This document shows, one piece after another, positions 1 to 6,882 of a DNA stretch of 8,312 bases (the stretch's first letter is position 1; each line of letters opens with the position of its first letter). A program made the translations under genes and the position numbers. The notes under the pieces are model-generated. The model was not told where the DNA came from. It saw nothing but the letters and a program-made list of their open reading frames with translations, and did not search any database. The stretch comes from Flavobacteriales bacterium UBA3431 (GTDB lineage Bacteria > Bacteroidota > Bacteroidia > Flavobacteriales > Schleiferiaceae). The stretch lies in contig DFSS01000057.1 of the NCBI GenBank assembly GCA_002381225.1, forward strand, positions 20,241 to 28,552. The letters are read 5' to 3'.

Positions 1-42
1 AACGACGACACTTTCTCCAAAGTATTCTGGGACGCTAACTAA
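1..42 (+). CDS. 3' end of a SusD/RagB-like outer-membrane lipoprotein (partial)
   Basis: Frame 1 is open from the first base and reads NDDTFSKVFWDAN followed by TAA at 40-42. This closely resembles the end of the complete SusD-like protein further along, which finishes in STYRLWWDAN. SusD family proteins commonly end in an aromatic-Trp-Asp motif of this kind. Both genes are also followed by the same terminator hairpin, which strengthens the reading. Only 13 residues are visible, so the family assignment rests on the WDAN tail and the context. The gene would normally lie directly behind its own susC partner, to the left of the window. Confidence 0.7.
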   Translation, partial: NDDTFSKVFWDAN

Positions 43-60
43 GCGTTCAATTAAAACGCT
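30..60 (+). other. alternative stem-loops around the stop codon of the partial SusD-like gene
   Basis: ACGCT (32-36) can pair with AGCGT (42-46) around the TAA stop. The stem can grow by a G-U pair (31/47) and a G-C pair (30/48). AGCGTT (42-47) can instead pair with AACGCT (55-60). The two hairpins share the middle strand and exclude each other. The second SusD-like gene also has a hairpin across its stop codon, of different sequence. Function is unknown; it could protect the mRNA 3' end or be chance. Confidence 0.35.
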
Positions 61-68
61 CTTGCGTG

Positions 69-100
69 AAGCCGCCCCGGAAACGGGGCGGCTTTTTTTT
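69..100 (+). terminator. rho-independent terminator of the upstream SusD-like gene
   Basis: An 11-bp perfect stem (69-79 with 84-94, core GCCGCCCCG/CGGGGCGGC) closes a GAAA tetraloop and runs into eight T at 93-100. It lies 26 nt after the stop codon of the truncated SusD-like gene. Thirty bases (70-99) are identical to the terminator after the second SusD-like gene (4787-4816). Confidence 0.93.
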
Positions 101-161
101 CGCCCTTTGGAAAGAACAAATAGTTTTAAGAGCAACTTCTCTGAGTTTGATTCATTTAACA

Positions 162-195
162 TTTGTTAGACTGATGTAAATTTTATGTATTTTAG
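162..195 (+). promoter_or_regulatory. candidate Bacteroidota-type promoter for the susC-susD operon
   Basis: TTTG at 162-165 is followed after 22 nt by TATTTTAG at 188-195, which matches 7 of 8 positions of the Bacteroidota -7 element TAnnTTTG; TTTG is the -33 element in that phylum. The spacing is at the long end of the normal range. Another near match, TAAATTTT (177-184), has no TTTG at a suitable distance. The 5' leader would be roughly 20 nt and A-rich, with no Shine-Dalgarno sequence. The stretch 101-220 is AT-rich and otherwise holds nothing I recognise. Confidence 0.27.
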
Positions 196-220
196 AAAAA
201 TCTAACAAAATCACATAAGT

Positions 221-3200
221 ATGAAACGCAGTTTAAAACTTCTTTCTCTGGGAGTTGCGATGTGCTTTTCTGTATCAGTCTGGGCTCAGAACGTTACAGG
301 TAAAGTGTCTGATGCAAGTTCTGGAGAAGCGTTGCCTTCCGTATCCGTGAAGGTGGCGAGTTCGGGAGCTGGTGCTATCACCAATTTCGATGGGGTCTAC
401 ACGATCCGAGCGAACAATGGGGATGTTCTAGTATTCTCGGCATTGGGTTATTCGACCCAAGAACTTAAGGCATCGGGCGGCACATTGAATGTGTCACTGG
501 CCCCTTCGTCATCCAAGCTGGACGAGGTTGTCGTCACCGCATTGGGTATTTCTCGCGACAAAAAGTCCGTGGGTTTTGCCATTGAAAATGTTGGGGGGGA
601 TAAAATCGCTAATTCCGGCGAATCCAATGTGGTTTCAGGTATCTCAGCCAAGGTGAGCGGGGTGCAAGTCACCAACTCTTCCGGTGCTGCAGGTGCGGCT
701 TCCTACATTAAGATTCGTGGTAATGCGACTTTTACCTCGAACGATAACCAGCCACTCATGGTCGTGGATGGTGTGCCCATCGACAATTCGCAGATTGGTA
801 CAGAAGACCTCCGCGCCGGTGTAGCATATTCAAACCGAGCCATTGACCTTAACCCTGATGACATTGAGAGCATCTCTGTATTGAAAGGTGGCGCTGCTGC
901 GGCTCTCTACGGAACTCGAGGTGCAAACGGCGTTATTTTGATCACAACCAAGAAAGGTGGATACGGTCAGGATTTCCAAGTGAGTGTAAATAGCAGCTAT
1001 GAAGTTTCAGAAGTAAATAAGCTACCTGCTACGCAAAAGACATACTCGCAAGGCTATTTCGGTAGTTACGCTGGCGGAACAAGCAATCCATTTTCTTGGG
1101 GTCCTGCCTTGTCATCTTTGGGTGTTGACGCCAATGGCGACATTACGCAGGATTCGAGTGCTGCGGTGCGCTGGGGTGCACCTTCTTACGACAACGCTGG
1201 TTCATTCTTCCGCCGAGGCCTCCGTCGCAACAATAGCGTGACAGTTTCAGGTGGCGGACAACGCTCTAGCTACTATCTATCGGTCTCGAATCTTGCGGAT
1301 GATGGGGTGATACCTGAGAACCGATTTGATCGCACCACCATTCGATTGACGGGTTCAGGCCAAATCGCCACAAATCTTAAAGCTTCTGCTTCTCTTTCCT
1401 ATTCAAATTCTGGAGGTTACCGTGTTCAACAGGGTTCTAATACCTCAGGTTTGATGCTCGGATTGTTGCGCACACCCCCCTCTTTTGATAATAGTGCAGG
1501 GTATGAGAACCCAGATGGAACGCAGCGTACCTACCGCGCAGGTGGTGGTTATGACAACCCTTATTGGACGCTTAATAAGAACGCATTCACGGATAAAGTC
1601 AATCGTGTATTTGGATATACCCAGTTGGAGTGGGCTCCTATGGATAACCTTTTCATCAACTATCGTTATGGATTGGATTCATACACTGATGTTCGCAAGC
1701 AAATCATCGCCAAATATTCTCGCACCTTGCCTCAAGGTTCTATTACCGATGAAATGTATTCTGTTCAGGAAGCAAACCATGATGTGACCGCGCGTTACTC
1801 TCAGGATTTTGGCAAGATTTCTACAAATTTCTTGGTAGGCTTCAATGCCAACAACCGTAGTCGTAAATCGGTGACGGGTTATGGTGTTGGATTGGTGATT
1901 CCTGATTTTTACAATATCAACAATGCGACGAACCAGTTTGCATACGAAAACTTCCAAGGACGTCGTCTTTGGGGTGTTTACGGGGAAGCACAAGTGGGTT
2001 ACGACGATTACTTGTTCTTGACCGGTACCTTCCGTCGTGATCAGGCATCGACATTTGGAAATGTATCCACCCCGATTATTTATCCTTCCCTCTCGTTAGG
2101 TTGGGTAGTCACGGATATGTTGGACATGGAAAGTAATGTGCTTTCTTACTTAAAGCTTCGTGCGAGCACCGCGAGTGTGGGCTCTGAGCCGGCTTTTGGC
2201 TCCAATGCCACCTACTTCAATCAAGCGAGCGGAGCATCTGGCTGGATTGCTGGTGTCAGTTTCCCCTTCCTAGGTCAAACTGGTTTCTCTCAAAGCAATA
2301 CATTGGGCAATCCTGACTTGCGTCCGGAATATGCCGTCACCAATGAGGTGGGTGCGGAAATGCGCTTTTTCAAAGATCGTGTGTATGCAGATATTACCCT
2401 CTATGACCAGCGTTCTGAGGATTTGATTATTCCAGTTCCTGTAGCCGCTTCGTCAGGTTTTACCTCTTCTTACATTAATGCTGGCTCTATGAGCAATAAA
2501 GGAGTGGAAATCGCTATGAACGCGGACCTTGTCAATTCGGATGACTTGAAAATCAATGCTGGAATGACCTTCACACGCAACCGCAACAAAGTCATTCAAT
2601 TGGCTGAAGGTGTGGATGTCATCGGACTTCCTTGGGGATTCTTTGGCGCCAACCAACGTTTGGTAGCGGGAGAGGCCTACGGAACGCTTTATGGTGATGA
2701 TTGGCTTCGTGACGATGCTGGCAACGCCTTAGTGGACGAATATGGATACCCTCTTTACAGCTCAACGGAGGTGGTCGTGGGTGATCCCAACCCAGATTAT
2801 TTGATGGGTATCACGACCAACGTTGAATACAAGAATTTCAGCTTTAACATGTTGTGGGACATTCGCGAGGGTGGGGACATTTGGAATGGTACACGCGGTG
2901 CGCTGTACTACTTCGGTACCCACTACGATACGGAGATGTCTCCGGACGGTGTTGGACGTGGGGAGACCTTCGTTTGGAATGATGTGGTCGCGGGTAACAG
3001 TGGTGTGTATGCGCCTGGAACCACGATCAACGGTGTTGATGTAAGCGGTCAAGCGAACAATACGCCTATTTTAAACGACATCGATTCGTATGCACTTGGA
3101 CCCTTGTCCGGGTTTACCGGAGCTTCCCGTCCTTTCATTGAAGATGGAAGTTGGGTGCGACTGCGCCAGGTAGGAATGAGCTATCGTTTTGATGACAGTG

Positions 3201-3388
3201 TCTTGGAAGGTTCCTTCCTGAAGGGATTGACATTGTCTGTAACGGGCCGTAACCTCTGGTTGAGCACTCCGTATCGCGGTGTGGATCCCGAGACAAACTT
3301 GTCTGGAGCCACGAATAGCCAAGGTGCGGATTACTTCAACATGCCGAACACGCGTGGTGTCATCTTCAGTTTGAAAGCTAATCTTTAA
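221..3388 (+). CDS. SusC/RagA-family TonB-linked outer-membrane transporter
   Basis: This 1055-residue protein is full length for the family. It is an outer-membrane beta-barrel that imports a ligand caught by its SusD partner, powered by TonB. Residues 1-23 form a signal peptide (KRSLK basic end, hydrophobic core, cleavage near VWAQ). Residues 24-95 are a carboxypeptidase-regulatory-like beta domain (NVTGKVSDASSGEALPSVSV through FSALGYST). LDEVVVTALG (100-109) is the conserved SusC motif around the TonB-box region. The plug domain spans about 110-247 and includes IRGNATF (165-171), PLMVVDGVPIDN (178-189) and LKGGAAAALYGTRGANGV (221-238). The rest is the barrel, with the typical SusC strands such as GNPDLRPE, and it ends in TRGVIFSLKANL. 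The last residue is Leu, where outer-membrane barrels often end in Phe. No Shine-Dalgarno sequence precedes the ATG, as is usual in this phylum. susD follows 12 nt later. The substrate cannot be deduced: no degradative enzymes lie nearby. Confidence 0.96.
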   Translation: MKRSLKLLSLGVAMCFSVSVWAQNVTGKVSDASSGEALPSVSVKVASSGAGAITNFDGVYTIRANNGDVLVFSALGYSTQELKASGGTLNVSLAPSSSKLDEVVVTALGISRDKKSVGFAIENVGGDKIANSGESNVVSGISAKVSGVQVTNSSGAAGAASYIKIRGNATFTSNDNQPLMVVDGVPIDNSQIGTEDLRAGVAYSNRAIDLNPDDIESISVLKGGAAAALYGTRGANGVILITTKKGGYGQDFQVSVNSSYEVSEVNKLPATQKTYSQGYFGSYAGGTSNPFSWGPALSSLGVDANGDITQDSSAAVRWGAPSYDNAGSFFRRGLRRNNSVTVSGGGQRSSYYLSVSNLADDGVIPENRFDRTTIRLTGSGQIATNLKASASLSYSNSGGYRVQQGSNTSGLMLGLLRTPPSFDNSAGYENPDGTQRTYRAGGGYDNPYWTLNKNAFTDKVNRVFGYTQLEWAPMDNLFINYRYGLDSYTDVRKQIIAKYSRTLPQGSITDEMYSVQEANHDVTARYSQDFGKISTNFLVGFNANNRSRKSVTGYGVGLVIPDFYNINNATNQFAYENFQGRRLWGVYGEAQVGYDDYLFLTGTFRRDQASTFGNVSTPIIYPSLSLGWVVTDMLDMESNVLSYLKLRASTASVGSEPAFGSNATYFNQASGASGWIAGVSFPFLGQTGFSQSNTLGNPDLRPEYAVTNEVGAEMRFFKDRVYADITLYDQRSEDLIIPVPVAASSGFTSSYINAGSMSNKGVEIAMNADLVNSDDLKINAGMTFTRNRNKVIQLAEGVDVIGLPWGFFGANQRLVAGEAYGTLYGDDWLRDDAGNALVDEYGYPLYSSTEVVVGDPNPDYLMGITTNVEYKNFSFNMLWDIREGGDIWNGTRGALYYFGTHYDTEMSPDGVGRGETFVWNDVVAGNSGVYAPGTTINGVDVSGQANNTPILNDIDSYALGPLSGFTGASRPFIEDGSWVRLRQVGMSYRFDDSVLEGSFLKGLTLSVTGRNLWLSTPYRGVDPETNLSGATNSQGADYFNMPNTRGVIFSLKANL

Positions 3389-3400
3389 TCCACAGGAACC

Positions 3401-4759
3401 ATGAAATTAAAAGTTCTATTTGCTTCTGTATTGAGCAGTGCACTTCTTTTGACCTCCTGTAGCGATGCATGGTTGGAAGAAGTAAAAATCGACCAAAACC
3501 GTCCCTCGGATGTGCCAATGAACGTATTATTGCCAGCGGCGCAAGCATCCTATGGTTTGATGCAGGGGGATGTGTTACCCCGTCTGACAAGCATCTTTGT
3601 TCAGCAGATGACGGGGAATGACCGCCAGTCTCTGGCGCACAACCGTTATGCCCAAATTGGTGAAGGTGACTTCGACAGCCCATGGGGATTGGCATATTCT
3701 GGTGGAATGTATGATCTCCAATTGATCATGGATAAAGCCACAGAAAAGGAGGCCTATGCCTACCGTGGTATTGCCAAGATCATGACGGCCATGTACTTGG
3801 GCGTTCTGACGGATCACTTTGGCGACATTCCCTATTCTGAGGCACTTCAAGGTGCTGGACAGTTGAAGCCCGCCTATGATTCGCAAGCAGATATCTATGC
3901 GGCCATTGCAACGTTGTTGCAGGGTGGTGTTGCTGATTTGGCGACACCTTCAGCCTTGAGTCCTGGATCAGACGATTTGATTCACGGTGGGGATCTTTCT
4001 GCTTGGGCCACGACCGCCACGGCGTTAGGTGCTCGCTATTTGAATCACTTGTCCAAGACATCTCTCTACAATCCAGCCGATGTTATTGCTGCCTGCCAGG
4101 CTGCGTTACAAGGCAATGTTGGAGCAGGTCTTGCACATGAATCCAGTACGAACCAGAACCCCTGGCACCAGTTCACGGTCATTGACCGCGACGGTTACAT
4201 CGTTCAGACAGGTACGATGTTTGACATGATGGTAGCGGCCAATGATCCCCGTGAGTCTATCTATCGTGGTGACAGTGCAAGTGGATACCTCTATTTGCCT
4301 TTCTACGGAGCTGCGACGGCGGAGCTGCCCTTCATCACCGAGCACGAAGTACTATTCATTTTGGCTGAAGCCCAATTGGCTTCGGGAGATGCTTCTGGCG
4401 CGCGTGCGAGTCTCGAGGCCGCTATTCAAAGCAATATGGATTACTTGGGCGTGGATGCGGCGGCAAGTGCCGCGTACATCGCAGCGTTGTCTGCCACGAC
4501 GGACTTGGAGCTCATCATGAACGAGAAGTACGTAGCTATGTACACGCACGTGGAAGCTTGGACGGACTGGCGCCGTACGGGTTTCCCAGCAATTTCTGCT
4601 CCTGCAGATGCCAATTTGTCTGCGATCCCTCGTCGTATGCCTTACCCAGAAGGCGAATACCTGTATAATTCGGCCAATGTGCCAATGCCATTGAGCGCGA
4701 CACCAGATGAAAAATTTGGAGCAAGCTCAACCTACCGCCTCTGGTGGGACGCAAACTAA
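3401..4759 (+). CDS. SusD/RagB-like surface lipoprotein, partner of the preceding SusC
   Basis: The 452-residue protein is a substrate-binding lid for the SusC barrel, anchored by lipid on the outer-membrane surface. Residues 1-20 are a lipoprotein signal with lipobox LTSC; Cys20 is the acylated residue and is followed by SDAWLEE. Family landmarks are DQNRPSDVP (31-39), the helical core with DHFGDIPYSEALQ (138-150), EHEVLFILAEAQL (314-326, a TPR-like helix), VEAWTDWRRTGFP (384-396), IPRRMPYPEGEYLYN (409-423) and the C-terminal WWDAN. The EAWTDWRRTG and RRMPYP motifs best fit the SusD-like branch represented by Pfam SusD-like_2; that sub-family call is from memory. The length is slightly short for the family but nothing appears missing. 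The gap to susC is 12 nt, so the two are almost surely one operon. AGGA (3394-3397) lies only 3 nt before the ATG, too close to be a standard ribosome binding site. Ligand unknown. Confidence 0.94.
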   Translation: MKLKVLFASVLSSALLLTSCSDAWLEEVKIDQNRPSDVPMNVLLPAAQASYGLMQGDVLPRLTSIFVQQMTGNDRQSLAHNRYAQIGEGDFDSPWGLAYSGGMYDLQLIMDKATEKEAYAYRGIAKIMTAMYLGVLTDHFGDIPYSEALQGAGQLKPAYDSQADIYAAIATLLQGGVADLATPSALSPGSDDLIHGGDLSAWATTATALGARYLNHLSKTSLYNPADVIAACQAALQGNVGAGLAHESSTNQNPWHQFTVIDRDGYIVQTGTMFDMMVAANDPRESIYRGDSASGYLYLPFYGAATAELPFITEHEVLFILAEAQLASGDASGARASLEAAIQSNMDYLGVDAAASAAYIAALSATTDLELIMNEKYVAMYTHVEAWTDWRRTGFPAISAPADANLSAIPRRMPYPEGEYLYNSANVPMPLSATPDEKFGASSTYRLWWDAN

Positions 4760-4774
4760 TTGGTGTTAGTTTGC
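4751..4774 (+). other. stem-loop spanning the susD-like stop codon
   Basis: GCAAACTAA (4751-4759) and TTAGTTTGC (4766-4774) form a perfect 9-bp stem around a 6-nt loop. The left arm contains the last codons and the TAA stop. It sits 12 nt before the GC-rich terminator hairpin and has no T-tract of its own. A different stop-spanning hairpin occurs at the same place in the first SusD-like gene. Role unknown. Confidence 0.45.
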
Positions 4775-4786
4775 ATGTTAAACGCG

Positions 4787-4816
4787 AGCCGCCCCGGAAA
4801 CGGGGCGGCTTTTTTT
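4787..4816 (+). terminator. rho-independent terminator of the susC-susD operon
   Basis: A 10-bp perfect stem (4787-4796 with 4801-4810) closes a GAAA tetraloop and is followed by seven T (4810-4816). It lies 27 nt after the susD stop codon. The sequence is identical over 30 nt to the terminator at 70-99. No A-tract precedes the stem, so it works for the plus strand only. Confidence 0.94.
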
Positions 4817-4828
4817 ATAAGGCATCAC

Positions 4829-4863
4829 AAAAAAAATAACCCGCTTGCAGCGCAAGCGGGTTA
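4829..4863 (-). terminator. rho-independent terminator of the lpx-efp operon
   Basis: Read on the minus strand, a perfect 12-bp stem (4852-4863 with 4837-4848, core AACCCGCTTGC) has a 3-nt loop and is followed by eight U (from 4836 to 4829). It begins 24 nt past the efp stop codon. Only 12 nt separate it from the susCD terminator, so the two units converge on back-to-back terminators. The stretch 4864-4887 between it and efp holds nothing else. Confidence 0.92.
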
Positions 4864-4887
4864 GGCAAAGGAAGGGAGGGCCAATAC

Positions 4888-5451
4888 TTACTTGGCTCGC
4901 TCTTTATATGTGCCGTCTGCGGTATTGATCACAATCTTCTCTCCAATTTCAATAAATAGGGGAACACGGATTTCAGCTCCGCTCTCTACCGTGGCAGGCT
5001 TTAAGGTGTTTGTGGCCGTATTGCCTTTCATTCCAGGCTCGGTGTACGTGACTTCCATCACGACAGTTTGAGGGACCTCAACACTCAAGGGTCGATCTTC
5101 GTCCGCGTGGAATAAAACCATACACTCCATGCCATCTTTCAAAAAGCCGGGCGCGTTGATTAATTCTTTGGCCATGGGAAGCTGTTCATACGACTCCATA
5201 TTCATGAAGTGGTAGCCATCGGCATCATTGTACAAGAACTGATAGGTACGGTATTCAATACGAATGTCATCAAGTTTGGCTCCGCTTGGGAAGGTGTGTT
5301 CCAAAACACGGCCGTCATTGAGGTTGCGCATTTTGGTCCGCACAAAAGCCGCCCCTTTTCCGGGTTTGACGTGAAGAAATTCAATGATCTGGTACGGTGC
5401 GTGGTTGTGCGTGATACAGAGCCCGTTTTTAATGTCGGAGGTCGAAGCCAT
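4888..5451 (-). CDS. efp: translation elongation factor P
   Basis: EF-P (187 residues, normal length) binds ribosomes stalled at consecutive prolines and stimulates peptide bond formation. The N-terminal KOW-like domain carries the tip loop VKPGKGAAF (28-36). Lys32 aligns with E. coli Lys34, the residue that receives a modification in many bacteria. The middle and C-terminal OB domains follow, with the family signature ATVESGAEIRVPLFIEIGEKI near the end and a GTYKERAK tail. The frame stays open for 24 codons upstream to 5523, but that extension is not EF-P-like and would overlap the ATPase gene. MASTSDIKNG is the standard start, so I place it at 5451. The ATPase gene ends 23 nt upstream. No Shine-Dalgarno sequence is visible. 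No gene for an EF-P-modifying enzyme lies in the window, so the modification of Lys32 is unknown. It is the last gene of the operon. Confidence 0.97.
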   Translation of the reverse strand: MASTSDIKNGLCITHNHAPYQIIEFLHVKPGKGAAFVRTKMRNLNDGRVLEHTFPSGAKLDDIRIEYRTYQFLYNDADGYHFMNMESYEQLPMAKELINAPGFLKDGMECMVLFHADEDRPLSVEVPQTVVMEVTYTEPGMKGNTATNTLKPATVESGAEIRVPLFIEIGEKIVINTADGTYKERAK

Positions 5452-5474
5452 ATCGTTAGATTGCGTTAATTCGA

Positions 5475-6104
5475 TTACAAAGGTACGACCGCTTCCCCTG
5501 TGGGGAGAAAGGCTCGACGGCAATGCTTGGTTTCTTCTTTCTTGTGGTTAGAGGCCACAAAAACGATTCGATGTGAATACCGAAGCGTCGGAGAAAGGGA
5601 TGCGCCCAACAAAGAGCTATACCATTCAATGCCCACTTGATCCAAATGGGAGCATGGTTCGTCGAGCAGTAGGAGAGGGGCATCCGTCCAGATAGCTAAG
5701 GCTAGTTTTATACGTTGTTTCATCCCACTCGATAGTTGGGCGAGCGGGCGGTCAAAGGCATATGGGGGAATAGGTAGATGCTCAAGGCCTGCCTCGGGGC
5801 GGAAGGCCCTTAATTGGGCATGTTGGGCGAAGAGTTCTTTTGGGGTATACCCATCAATAAGATCGACATGGGGTCCGGTGTATGAGGTGTGCAGGCTCCA
5901 TGTTTCGGAGGGGATGTCTTCGCATCGAAGGTGTCCTCGGGTAGGGGAAATCTGTCCGCTTAGCAACTTGAGTAGGGTACTTTTCCCCGAACCATTCCCC
6001 CCATAAATAGCTACGGTTTCACAAGGTTCAAATTGTTGCGTCCATTCAGGAATGACCACCTGCCCCTGGTATGTTTTAGAAAGTTGAAGCAGTTCAAGCG
6101 CCAT
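5475..6104 (-). CDS. orphan ABC-type ATPase between lpxA and efp
   Basis: The 209-residue protein is one ABC nucleotide-binding domain without membrane segments. Visible motifs are Walker A GGNGSGKST (35-43), signature LSSGM (124-128) followed by KQRIKLALAI, Walker B LLLLDEP (144-150), D-loop SHLD (152-155) and a probable H-loop His187 in VASNHKKEE. The Q-loop position, where a glutamine normally contacts Mg and the permease, reads SYTGPHVDLIDGYTPKE (74-90) with no Gln. ATP binding is well supported; what it powers is not. I recall similar short ATPases beside lpxA and efp in other Bacteroidota, which suggests a conserved but unassigned role. Transport of an envelope component is one guess from the lipid A context. 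No permease is encoded in the window. It starts 2 nt after the lpxA stop, so translation is probably coupled. Annotation as LolD or CcmA would go beyond the evidence. Confidence 0.88.
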   Translation of the reverse strand: MALELLQLSKTYQGQVVIPEWTQQFEPCETVAIYGGNGSGKSTLLKLLSGQISPTRGHLRCEDIPSETWSLHTSYTGPHVDLIDGYTPKELFAQHAQLRAFRPEAGLEHLPIPPYAFDRPLAQLSSGMKQRIKLALAIWTDAPLLLLDEPCSHLDQVGIEWYSSLLGASLSPTLRYSHRIVFVASNHKKEETKHCRRAFLPTGEAVVPL

Positions 6105-6106
6105 AA

Positions 6107-6880
6107 TTAGGCATTTTTCACGATGCCCCGATCTGAGGCAAGCAGGAAACGAAGGATTTCGCTACGCTCGGGACTTTCCGGTACTTCGAGTTCAATTTGA
6201 CTAATCGCTTGGGAGGTATTGAAGCCAGATTGATACACCAGTCGGTAGGCGTGGTGTACTTCTTCAATTCGAGCGTTCTTGAACCCTCTACGTCGCAAGC
6301 CCAAGGCATTGACTCCTTCATAAGATAGCGGCTCCCGAGCAACGGTAATAAATGGAGGCACGTCTTTTCGGACGAGAGAACCTCCGCCAACCATGACATG
6401 GGCCCCGATTTTAACAAATTGGTGAACGGCTGAGAGGCCACCGATAATGGACCAATCTCCGATTTCAACATGGCCAGCGAGGGCGACATTGTTGACGAGA
6501 ATGACATGATCTCCGATTTGACAATCATGCGCTACATGCGCATAGGCCATAACCAAGCACTCTCGGCCCAAGACCGTTTTTCCTAAGGCTTTGGTGCCGC
6601 GGTTGATGGTGGCGCACTCTCGAATGGTGCATCCGTCTCCGAGAATTACTTGGGAGTACTCGCCTTCAAATTTGAGATCTTGCGGGATACCACCCACGAC
6701 GGCACCATGGAAAACGCGGCAATTTTTGCCCATTCGGGTGCCTGAAAGGATCGCGGCACCGCTGGCAATCCAAGAGCCTTCCCCGATTTCGACATCGGCT
6801 TCAATGACAGCAAAGGCCTCTACGGTAATGTTGCCAGCCAACTTAGCTTCGGGATGGACGGAGGCGAGGGGAGAAATCAC
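6107..6880 (-). CDS. lpxA: acyl-ACP--UDP-N-acetylglucosamine O-acyltransferase (lipid A step 1)
   Basis: LpxA transfers a 3-hydroxyacyl chain from ACP to the 3-OH of UDP-GlcNAc in the cytoplasm, the first step of lipid A synthesis. The 257 residues match the family length (E. coli 262). Residues 1-180 form the left-handed beta-helix of hexapeptide repeats (IGEGSW, MGKNCR, LGDGCT, IGDHVI, IGDWSI, IGAHVM). YAHVAHDC (113-120) contains His118, which aligns with the catalytic His125 of E. coli, and AVHQF (151-155) is also conserved. The helical C-terminal domain begins around EGVNALGLRRRGF (188-200). Gly166 aligns with E. coli Gly173, a residue that limits acyl chain length; glycine there fits a long chain. 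The start is GTG at 6880, 2 nt after the lpxC-fabZ stop, and MISPLASVHPEAK matches the usual N-terminus. Very certain. Confidence 0.97.
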   Translation of the reverse strand: MISPLASVHPEAKLAGNITVEAFAVIEADVEIGEGSWIASGAAILSGTRMGKNCRVFHGAVVGGIPQDLKFEGEYSQVILGDGCTIRECATINRGTKALGKTVLGRECLVMAYAHVAHDCQIGDHVILVNNVALAGHVEIGDWSIIGGLSAVHQFVKIGAHVMVGGGSLVRKDVPPFITVAREPLSYEGVNALGLRRRGFKNARIEEVHHAYRLVYQSGFNTSQAISQIELEVPESPERSEILRFLLASDRGIVKNA

Positions 6881-6882
6881 GT

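Noticed and set aside
69..100. GC-rich palindrome as a mobile-element end or REP-like repeat
   Set aside because: Both copies sit just after stop codons and run straight into T-tracts, which is fully explained by intrinsic termination; there is no flanking duplication or transposase.
1485..1993. Open frames of about 100 codons inside susC on both strands
   Set aside because: Composition is that of out-of-frame reading of the barrel region; no recognisable motif, signal or promoter.
3394..3397. AGGA as a Shine-Dalgarno site for the susD-like gene
   Set aside because: It is only 3 nt from the ATG and the phylum rarely uses this signal.
5452..5523. A 24-codon N-terminal extension of EF-P
   Set aside because: The translated stretch has no similarity to EF-P N-termini, would overlap the ATPase gene, and the standard MASTSDIKNG start lies at 5451.
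5475..6104. Assignment of the ATPase as LolD, CcmA or an LPS exporter subunit
   Set aside because: Only general ABC motifs are shared; there is no permease nearby and no family-specific motif that I can point to.
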